Source of the DNA: Gammaproteobacteria bacterium
GTDB taxonomy: Bacteria > Pseudomonadota > Gammaproteobacteria > Pseudomonadales > Azotimanducaceae
Reading direction: 5' to 3'
DNA: 47,687 nucleotides
Assembly: GCA_016874135.1 (NCBI GenBank)
Contig: VGVE01000014.1
Coordinates: 1-47,687 of the forward strand
Position 1 is the first letter of the stretch; each line of letters begins with the position of its first letter. This document shows, one piece after another, positions 35,478 to 42,904 of the stretch. The notes under the pieces are model-generated. The model did not search any database and was not told the origin of the DNA. It was given only the letters and a program-made list of their open reading frames with translations. The position numbers and the translations under genes are program-made.

Positions 35478-37835
35478 TCAGTTCTGCCAGCCAAACGTCA
35501 GCCCGAAATGACGGGGATCGTCGGGATTGCCGAGACCGAAGTTGGTACCCAGCAGTACTCGCGCCTGATACGTCTTGTCGTAGGTCAGGTTGCGGCCGAA
35601 CAGACGAACGAACCACCGTTCATCGGCGCTTCGGTACTCGATGGAGGCATCGACGGAATTCACCGAAGAATATTTGTTGAGAGCCAGTGCATTGCGTACA
35701 CCTTCCTGCCAGTACGACTCTTTCCAGAAGTAGGACGCACGGAAGGACAGGGCTGCGCCAGCGCCGCCGACGGGCAGTTCATAGAAGAGTCCGAGGAAGC
35801 TGGTGTCGTGCGGTGCACCAAACGGGTCATTTGAAAGGTCCACACCACGCTCGACATAGTCCGAGTCATAGCCGGACTTGCCATAGGCGATGGAGCCGTC
35901 GATACGGAACATGTCGCCGGCCACGAGCGCATCGGTGAGTGCGATCCAGTTGAATTCCGCTTCAACGCCGTAGACATGGGAGTCCTTGACGTTGGCGGTC
36001 CGCTGCACGATCCCGGTGAGCGGGTTGCCGTCCTGGAGGTTGCGCTGGATGTCATGCCACTTCTGGTAATAGACGGTGAGATTGGTGCGCAGGCGTCGAT
36101 CAAGGAGATCAGCCTTGATGCCGGCTTCGAAGTTGTCGACCTCTTCCTCGTCGTAGTATGCGGGCCGGAAATTCGGATCACGTGTGGCGATGGTGAGTTC
36201 CGTCGGTGAAGCGCGAAAACTGAAGCCACCGCTGCGTTGGCCACGGGACCAGCCGATGTAGGCGTTGACATCTTCGTTCAGGAAGTACTGCAGGTTTATG
36301 CGCGGGGAGAAGCTCTCCCATTCTTCACCGTCGTCGATGTCCCAGCCGCCGGGTGCACGACCGCGGCTGCAGAAGAACAAGGTATTCGTTTCGAAAGGCG
36401 GGACCACGGAGGCCGTGCAGGAGTTCGACAATACCAGGCCGATCTTCACGTCCTTGTTTTCAACGGTGTGACGGCCGCCGACGGTAAGGGTCAGGTCTTC
36501 GCTGAAGTGGATCCGCGACTCGATGAACGCTGCCCAGGAATCGTGGTCGAGCTCAGCAACGCCAGGTGCCTGCAGCCCGAAAGGGTTGGTGGGCGTGACA
36601 AAGGGGAGGCCGTTGTGGCGCTGCTCCCCGTAGGAAAGTTGTTGGTCGAAGTAGTAGAGACCCGCCGTGAAATCGAGCTTCGCGGAAAAATCAGAGGCGT
36701 AGCGGATTTCCTGGCTGATCTGTTCCTGGTCAATGTAAATCCGTGTGAGGACCTGCGTCAGTCCCGGTTGCAACCCGTCGAAATCCGCACCGGAGAACGC
36801 GTCAACATCGATGTATCCCGTCACCGACGTCAGGACACCGTGGCCCAGATCCCAGTTGATCTCGGCGATGGTCTTGGACACCTCGTGATCCGAGAACGTG
36901 CCCCAGGGCTCATTGGCGGAGCCGACTCCCCAGGTCTCGTCCCAGTCGCGGGTGATTCCTGGGAGTTGAGGATGAACCGAGCGGCCGTTGTTGCGGGCAC
37001 CCAGTGGCATAGCCACAGCGCCATCACCACCCCGCTCGAACCATTCGCCGAGGAGCGTGATATCGATTGCATCGCTCGGGGTGAACTCGAAAATGCCCCG
37101 TACGATGGTTGATTCATACGCACCTTTTTTGGCGTTATTGGCCTGCAGATCTTTCGCCCAGCCATCCTTGTCGCGGGAAAGAACGGCGAGTTTGCCTTTG
37201 ACGAGGCCATCGATCAGCGGTCCGCCGACGGAGAGGTTGAAGTCTTTGCGGTCATAGGAGCCGAGAGTGGCTTCCGCTTTCATCTCGAACTCATCGGCAG
37301 GCCTCGCGGTACGGGTAACCACCGCGCCCACTGAGGTGTTGCGTCCAAAGAGTGTGCCCTGAGGACCACGCAGCACTTCGATGGTTTCCATGTCGAAGGT
37401 ATCGAGGATGGAGGCGATGTTCTGGGCGACGAACACACCGTCCTGGTAAACACCGACCGCTGGGTCGAAGTTCGGTACGCTGAACGACACCCCTACGCCG
37501 CGCAGCCAGAATCGCTGGATACCTGGGAATGTCGCGGTTTGCCGGAAGTCAGCGCCGGGAACCATGCGGGCGACATCCACGAGATCGACCCAGTTGTTTT
37601 CAGAAATGATCTGGGCATTGACCACTGTGGAGGCCACCGGCACATCCTGTGCTTCATCGGCCTTGGCGCGCTTGGTGGATACCACCAGGATTTCTTCAAT
37701 CACGCGGTTGTCCGCCTACGCGACTTCTTCCGCCTCCGCAGCCGGGATTGTCATGGATGCGGTTGCCAGCAACAGCATGGCGACCTGGGACGCCGGTCGC
37801 GTAGTGCGCCGGGCACGGGCTCGAACTTTTGCCAT
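35478..37835 (-). pseudogene. TonB-dependent receptor, interrupted by an in-frame amber codon
   Basis: The full frame starts with an ATG at 37835 behind AGAGGAG (7-base spacing). It encodes a signal peptide (MAKVRARARRTTRPASQ, then VAMLLLATASM, cleavage near AEAEE), followed by TAG at 37716-37718. Four codons later a GTG (37703) could restart, giving 741 residues without export signal. The rest is intact: TonB-box-like EEILVVSTKR, plug with RGPQGTLFGRNTS, barrel, and terminal FGLTFGWQN. CAG to TAG is the simplest origin. Receptors of this family import large or hydrophobic compounds across the outer membrane with TonB energy. Unless amber is suppressed, no exported receptor is made. It is last in a decaying SDR-Rieske-receptor operon. 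Confidence 0.85.
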
Positions 37836-37842
37836 CTCGTCT

Positions 37843-37849
37843 CTCCTCT
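37843..37849 (-). promoter_or_regulatory. Ribosome binding site fixing the receptor's original start
   Basis: AGAGGAG on the minus strand, 7 bases before the ATG at 37835. It shows that translation began with the signal peptide, upstream of the amber codon, rather than at the internal GTG. The same sequence and spacing occur before the SDR of this operon. Confidence 0.7.
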
Positions 37850-37929
37850 AGGGTTTATCCCGGGTATCGGACTGGGATCTCTCTCGTCATCCGGAGCATC
37901 CAGGCAGATGCTCCAGCGAGAACCGGAGT

Positions 37930-39389
37930 TTAGTTCGGTGTCTCTTTCCTACGGACGGGTCGCCGCCCCTCGATGTAGTCGTCGATCAGTTCGTGATAGC
38001 GACGGATGCGACTCCCCTGTCCAGCCAGTTAGGAACCGCGGTAGCCGCGCGACCTGAACCCAGCCTGTTGCAGGGGAAAGATCTCCACGTCGCCATCGAT
38101 GGTGCGTCCCATGCTTTTTTCGCCAGCGGCAAAAACTTCGTGCACACACTCGTGATCGCGCGGCACGATGCCTGCTGTGGTGCGTATCGGTGCGGTTTCA
38201 CCCTCCGGCTGGCTCGCGTACCACCAGTTGTCGAAAACGCACTTCGCCGGGTCGTCCGCGTGCGGCAGGGCCCGCAGAAAGTGGAAACCGTCGGACGAGA
38301 GCGATACTGCGAAATTCGGGAACAGGGTGTAGTGGAAGGCGTCGGTAAATTGTTCGTCACTGAGTTTCGAGTAGTGGCTGTAACCCCGCCCGGGAACGAG
38401 CCTGCGTTTGGCGTCCTACAAGGCCTTGCGGGTTTCATTGCCGCGGCCGACAAAGTCCCTCGGATCCAGGCCCCATTCGCGCAGGATGCTGTTGAGCGGT
38501 TCGCCGATCGTGCCTCCGGGTTGAGCGACACGCCGGCATAACCGCCCGCCATGATCATGCGGTTGTGGCCCTGGTCTGACAGATCAAACCGGGTGCGCTT
38601 GTAGTTGGTGTCCACCCCGGAGTGCATCCGTTTGCGTTCTTCCGGTGTGCCAACGGGTTTGTGTACCGTGGGCACGTGATAGGACTCGTTGAATTTGTCG
38701 AGCACCACCTTCCAGTTGCAGGGCAAGGTAGTGGTCAGGGCGAGATAACGTTTCCATTTTTCGATCTCGTAACGCGACCAGTGATCCCAGATCGGCCCGA
38801 GGTATTCCTTGAGCGATACACAGTCCGGATCCATGTTGACCCAGATGAAACCGGCAAACGTCTCACAGCGCAGTTCAACCAGATTCACCTTGTGGCACGG
38901 ATCGCCCTCCGGAAAATCCTTCGCATCCTGGGCGTAAACGAGTTCCCCATCCGGCAGAAAGGCCCAGCTGTGGTAACGGCATACGAATCGGTTGACATGA
39001 CCTTTGGCTCCGGTGACGAGCTGGTTACCGCGGTGCTGGCAGACGTTGTAGAACGCCCTTATGCCGCCGTCGGTCTGGCGAACCATCAGGATCGATTCAG
39101 GTCCCACATCTTCGCGCTGCCAGTCACCCGGATCGGGAATCTCGGAGCAGCGACCGAGCAGGAGCCAGACTTTGGTCCACATGTGCTCCCATTCGAGTGC
39201 GAAAAATTCCCTTGAGGTGTAGCGATGGCCGGGCAGGCGATTGCCACGCAGATCCTGCCTGGGCCAGTCCGGCAGTGAGGTCGGATGTGATTGCGGCTCT
39301 TTCAGACTTGGTTCCAGATCTGATTGCCGTGCACCCATGACGATTCTCACCGGCTGTTGGTCAGGATCAAAAAGTAGAACGTGTTTCAT
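37930..39389 (-). pseudogene. Rieske non-haem iron oxygenase alpha subunit, with a frameshift and two stop codons
   Basis: The N-terminal two-thirds is intact. The Rieske 2Fe-2S site has CQHRG and CRYHSW, and the mononuclear iron site begins FNESYHVPTVH. After GYAGVSLNPE (about 38515) the frame breaks: reading GAGGCACG as GAGGGCACG restores TIGEPLNSILREWGLDPRDF and the rest of the domain (FHYTLFPNFAVSLSSDGF). In that frame lie TAG at 38416-38418 and TAA at 38029-38031, before a natural end at 37930. As it stands the protein would end in unrelated sequence at 37986. Such enzymes dihydroxylate or demethylate aromatic and other substrates. No ribosome site is clear at the ATG of 39389; ATG 39338 is an alternative start. 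Confidence 0.88.
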
Positions 39390-39536
39390 TTAATAGCAAG
39401 GGGCAGTTACTTGCGGGACAGCGAATGGAATGTTGGACGGGAGGGGTCCTCAGTCGATCTTCGGTTGATCTTCAGTTGGTCTGCAGGTGAATAGTCGAAG
39501 CGGACCGGCTGACCCGGTCCCCTCGAAGATCGGCAC

Positions 39537-40325
39537 TCAGAACGTGCCGTTGGTGATGCCGCCGTCGATGACGAGACTCTGCCCGGTGGTGAAGTTGGCA
39601 AACTCGGAACAGAACATCGCGACGAAAGCGCCAACGTCATCCGGATCACCAAACCGTCCGGCGGGTATACGCCACGCCTGAACGAACTTGTCGACCTCCT
39701 CTTCATAGGTCGTGCCGTTCTGGCGCGCCAGCGCATCGTATCGTTCGCGGATCGTGGCGGTGTGGTGCATGCCCGGCAGGATGTTGTTGATGATGACGTT
39801 GTCCTTCGCAACGATCTTGGAAACCGCCACACAGTAGTTCACCAGTGCCGCGCGTGGCGCGCCGGACAGAATGCGGATCTGCGCCGGAAATTTCGCAGCG
39901 CCAGTGCCGATGTTGACGATACGTCCCCACTTGCGTTTCACCATTCCATCGATGGTCGCCTGCATGAACTGCACAGGGCTCAGCAGCGAGATGTCGAGGG
40001 TCTGTTTCCAGTCATCAGGCGTGATCTTGCGGTAGTCGCCCGTCGTCGGTGGGGGTGCGCAGGTGCCCACGAGGATGTCCGGCTCCGGGCAGGCGGAGAG
40101 AATCTTCTCGCGTCCTGCATCGGTGCTGTGATCCGCGACAATCGGCGTAATGCGCGCGCCCGTTTCGCGCGCGATCTGTTCACAAGCATTCTTGAGTCGG
40201 ATTTCTCCCCGTGCGGAGACGAAGAGTTCACACCCTTCCCGGGCGAGGGCGAGAACACTACCCTTGCCCATACCGGCGCTGCCGCCGTTGACGATGGCCT
40301 TGCGGCCGCGGATTCCCAGGTCTAT
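39537..40325 (-). CDS. Short-chain dehydrogenase-like protein with an apparent ATA start
   Basis: A 262-residue Rossmann protein. The expected family opening is MDLGIRGRKA; here the first codon is ATA at 40325, 7 bases after AGAGGAG (40333-40339). No ATG, GTG or TTG lies between that site and the glycine motif. The motif GGSAGMGKGS replaces the usual TGxxxGxG, and the Ser-Tyr-Lys triad is not canonical (LSGAPRAALVNY). A subgroup of BKR-like SDRs is known to deviate in just these motifs, so that may be normal for it. The body of the gene has no stop or frameshift. Either a rare ATA start is used or an ATG has mutated, as in the two damaged genes downstream. Confidence 0.7.
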   Translation of the reverse strand: MDLGIRGRKAIVNGGSAGMGKGSVLALAREGCELFVSARGEIRLKNACEQIARETGARITPIVADHSTDAGREKILSACPEPDILVGTCAPPPTTGDYRKITPDDWKQTLDISLLSPVQFMQATIDGMVKRKWGRIVNIGTGAAKFPAQIRILSGAPRAALVNYCVAVSKIVAKDNVIINNILPGMHHTATIRERYDALARQNGTTYEEEVDKFVQAWRIPAGRFGDPDDVGAFVAMFCSEFANFTTGQSLVIDGGITNGTF

Positions 40326-40332
40326 GAGAACG

Positions 40333-40339
40333 CTCCTCT
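40333..40339 (-). promoter_or_regulatory. Ribosome binding site before the ATA codon of the SDR
   Basis: AGAGGAG on the minus strand, spaced 7 bases from ATA 40323-40325. It has the same sequence and spacing as the site before the TonB receptor of the operon. This marks the ATA as the original initiation position. Confidence 0.65.
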
Positions 40340-40385
40340 GCAGAAGGTGATGGTGGCAGTTACGGAATTGATGTGTCGCGACAAA

Positions 40386-40402
40386 GATAACACGTTGTAA
40401 TC
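40386..40402. promoter_or_regulatory. Candidate operator dyad between two divergent SDR genes
   Basis: GATAACACGTTGTAATC is an imperfect 17-bp palindrome of form GATnACA-NNN-TGTnATC with six matched pairs. It lies centrally in the 124-bp gap between the divergent starts at 40325 and 40450. A dimeric regulator, for example of the TetR type, could bind it. No regulator gene is adjacent, so this is tentative. Confidence 0.35.
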
Positions 40403-40449
40403 CGACGCCGCGTCCGGAGTCTTGAAGAAGTTTGTGGAGGTATGGGTTC

Positions 40450-41226
40450 ATGTCCAGACGGTTGGAAGGTTTAAGCGCGCTCATCACCGGCGCGAGTCGC
40501 GGCATCGGTTTTGCCATCGCGCGGGAGTTCGTTGAGCAGGGAGCCCGGGTCTTTCTGGTTGCGCGCGACCAGGCACGGCTTGAACAGGCGGCTGCACAAC
40601 TCGGTGACTCCGCTGTGGTAGGGACTTATGCCTGTGATGTCGGGGACGCGATTGCACTCGAAGAGATGTTTCGCGCAGCGGAGGAGTGGGCCGGTGATCT
40701 CGATGTACTCGTCAACAATGCCGGTATCCATCTCGGCAAGCCTTTCACGGACTACCGGCTCGATGAATTTGACCGGGTGATGAACATCAACGTGCGTTCG
40801 GTGTTCCGCCTGATGCAGCTCGCCATCGTGCACATGCGACAGCTCCAGGGCGGCAAGATCGTCAACGTTTCCTCCACGGCGGGCCGGTTCGAGAGCGCCA
40901 ACCAGGCTGTCTACAACGCGTCAAAACATGCGCTCAACGGCCTGACCCTGTGTGCCGCGCTCGAGAACGCGCCGTACGGCATCAACATCAACGCGATCTG
41001 TCCGGGCATGGTGAACACCGACATGTGGGACAGTTTTGTGAAAGAGGCTGCAACACGCGGAGTGAATGGCGATATGCTTCGCAAAGGTGTTGAAGCGCGG
41101 ATTCCCATCGGCCGGTTCATCGAGCCTGAAGAGGTTGCACACATCGCCGTCTGGCTCGCGAGTCATGAGGCAGATGGCATGGCTGGTCAGCTGATCACGA
41201 TTTCCGGAGGGATGCGGATGGGTTGA
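40450..41226 (+). CDS. Short-chain dehydrogenase/reductase (classical SDR)
   Basis: A 258-residue NAD(P)-dependent oxidoreductase with all classical motifs: cofactor loop TGASRGIG at 13-20, NNAG at 89-92, catalytic Ser141/142, Tyr155 and Lys159 (YNASK), then a PG block (CPGMVNTDM). Candidate reactions are 3-hydroxyacyl-CoA or ring hydroxyl oxidation. The ATG at 40450 follows GGAGG by 9 bases; an earlier TTG at 40432 overlaps that site and is rejected. It is divergent from the damaged SDR operon and converges on the fourth GPH gene. Confidence 0.93.
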   Translation: MSRRLEGLSALITGASRGIGFAIAREFVEQGARVFLVARDQARLEQAAAQLGDSAVVGTYACDVGDAIALEEMFRAAEEWAGDLDVLVNNAGIHLGKPFTDYRLDEFDRVMNINVRSVFRLMQLAIVHMRQLQGGKIVNVSSTAGRFESANQAVYNASKHALNGLTLCAALENAPYGININAICPGMVNTDMWDSFVKEAATRGVNGDMLRKGVEARIPIGRFIEPEEVAHIAVWLASHEADGMAGQLITISGGMRMG

Positions 41227-41252
41227 TCCAGGTCCTTTTCCTCGTGGGCCTG

Positions 41253-42632
41253 TCAGGCCTGTTGCCGGCGGGATTCAAGCTGCGCCCGAATCTCCTTGTG
41301 CCGCTGCGGCGTGAGTGGATGATTCCAGACGATCATCGCAGCCAGCGTGAAACCCGCGGCGGGACCCAGAACGTAGAGGATTTTCAGCCCGGTCAGTCCC
41401 TCTTCCGTCGGGTTCTGCGCCGAAAACCCGGTGAGCGCGAGAATCCAGAGCGCCAGGGCCGGGCCGATGGACAAGGCCACCTTGATGGCGAAGGACCACA
41501 CGGCGAAGTAGATGGCGGCCCGGTCTTCGCCTGTCTCCAGACTGTCGATGTCGATGACGTCTGCCTTCATGGCATTGGGCAATGCGTTGAACGTTCCCCC
41601 GAGGAAACCTGTCATGGCCATGATGGGTGCCATCCACAGGAAGTCGCCTGCTCCCAGGAAGAGATAGCCACACTGGCAGCAGCCAAAAGCTGTGAGCGCA
41701 AACGCCCAGGTCCGGTGTTTGCCGTAACGTTCGGATACCCGTACCCAGAACGGAATGCCGATGAGGTTGGCCACATAGAACACGAGCAGCATGGTGATGC
41801 TGTTGCTGTCGTCCTCGAGCACATTGCGGATGAAAAACACCACCAATGCCGTGGAGATCGCGGATCCGAGCTGGTTGACAAAGAACGCGATGAGCAGGCG
41901 CTTGAACGGTCCGTTGCCCCACATGATGCGCAGTCCCTGCAGCAACGGCATGCGAGCCGGAACGAAGTGTTTCGGTTCCGGCACCATGGTCACCGTGAGA
42001 CCCACGGTGATGGGCAACAACACGATGGTCATGGTGCCGATGAGCCACAAGGTCGCTTCGACACCACCGTAGTCGAACACCGCGAAGGCGATGACCGGAA
42101 CGAGTTTGCTGACCACGTTCGCAGCCATACCGATCCAGGCGCGCCAGCCCGTAATGCGGGTGCGTTCGTTGTAGTCACCGGACATCTCTGCCGCCCACGC
42201 GTAGTAGGGGATGAAGAGCATCGTCCAGCCGGTCCAGAGCACGATCAGCCAGGTGAGCAAGTAGGCCTCATCCACCGGCGGTTCGGGCATGAAGAGTTTC
42301 CAGATCGCCAGCATCAAGAGCGGCACCGCGGCCACCATCCAGATGCGGCGGCGACCCAGACGTGTGCGAGTGCGGTCGCTGACCCAGCCCATGAGCGGGT
42401 CGGTCACCGCATCGAAGAACCTCGCGATGAGCCAGATGGTGCCTACCGCGGTGATGCTGAGGCCAAGATCACTGCTGTAGTAGTTCGGCAGGAATGAGGC
42501 CACCGGAATTGCCGCCATCTGGATCGGCATGTCCGAGAGGCCATAGAAGAAGAGTGTGCTGCGCGGCAGCGGCTTCTTCGCAGCTGGAGCAGCATTATCG
42601 ACGGCATCAGCGGTGACTGGCGATATGCTCAA
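41253..42632 (-). CDS. MFS transporter, GPH (MelB-like) family
   Basis: A 459-residue polytopic symporter with FFDAVTDPLMGWVSDRTRT and LGRRRIWMV. It is the close paralogue of the transporter at 31729-33126, sharing TGWTMLFIPYYAWAAE and NERTRITGWRAW. The start is TTG at 42632, overlapping the TGA of a 35-codon ORF just upstream, so initiation may depend on coupling. No ATG occurs in frame before the first membrane segment. Substrate unknown. It is divergent from the second tandem CoA-transferase, with 272 bp between. Confidence 0.87.
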   Translation of the reverse strand: MSISPVTADAVDNAAPAAKKPLPRSTLFFYGLSDMPIQMAAIPVASFLPNYYSSDLGLSITAVGTIWLIARFFDAVTDPLMGWVSDRTRTRLGRRRIWMVAAVPLLMLAIWKLFMPEPPVDEAYLLTWLIVLWTGWTMLFIPYYAWAAEMSGDYNERTRITGWRAWIGMAANVVSKLVPVIAFAVFDYGGVEATLWLIGTMTIVLLPITVGLTVTMVPEPKHFVPARMPLLQGLRIMWGNGPFKRLLIAFFVNQLGSAISTALVVFFIRNVLEDDSNSITMLLVFYVANLIGIPFWVRVSERYGKHRTWAFALTAFGCCQCGYLFLGAGDFLWMAPIMAMTGFLGGTFNALPNAMKADVIDIDSLETGEDRAAIYFAVWSFAIKVALSIGPALALWILALTGFSAQNPTEEGLTGLKILYVLGPAAGFTLAAMIVWNHPLTPQRHKEIRAQLESRRQQA

Positions 42633-42736
42633 TGCAGATTGCGCCTGTAGAGATCAAAGACCGTTTTCCGGTGGCCCATCGCGTGTGCCAGTGCTTGCCG
42701 TCGTTTCAGTGCCTCGACCTCGGGTTCCCCGCTCAT
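42629..42736 (-). CDS. Candidate small protein coupled to the GPH transporter
   Basis: A 35-residue ORF opening MSGEPEVEALKRRQ and ending FDLYRRNLH. It is strongly charged, with no membrane segment. Its TGA (42629-42631) overlaps the TTG start of the transporter. The reading looks protein-like, and the overlap imitates the paaA-paaB junction. The ribosome site is weak (GATGAGAC). It could be a real small protein, a leader peptide, or chance. The rest of the 272-bp gap up to 42904 shows no gene that I recognise. Confidence 0.4.
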   Translation of the reverse strand: MSGEPEVEALKRRQALAHAMGHRKTVFDLYRRNLH

Positions 42737-42904
42737 GTCGTCTCATCATGCTCGCTGCCTGCAGAACTACTTATACCTGCATCAATGTGTTCAGGTCACG
42801 ACTTGCCGAGCTTGTGGTTCCCGACGCGGCGTTGCGATACTCCGGCGTCTCTGGCCCTAACCCTGGCGCTGATCCTGGCACTGGGCGGAATGACCTGACA
42901 ACGG

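Noticed and set aside
36237..37112. 291-codon plus-strand open frame
   Set aside because: It lies antisense within the TonB-receptor barrel, whose motifs are clear on the minus strand.
37986..38515. C-terminal 170 or so residues of the Rieske frame as printed
   Set aside because: The sequence is arginine- and serine-rich nonsense; the neighbouring frame gives a normal Rieske catalytic domain, so this is frameshifted reading.
41244..41262. GGCCTG-T-CAGGCC inverted repeat at the end of the fourth GPH gene
   Set aside because: It overlaps the stop codon, has a one-base loop, and no T-run follows on either strand, so I do not call it a terminator.
41223..42497. 424-codon plus-strand open frame
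   Set aside because: It is antisense to the fourth GPH transporter and its translation is low-complexity, rich in His, Glu, Gly and Asp, with no family features.
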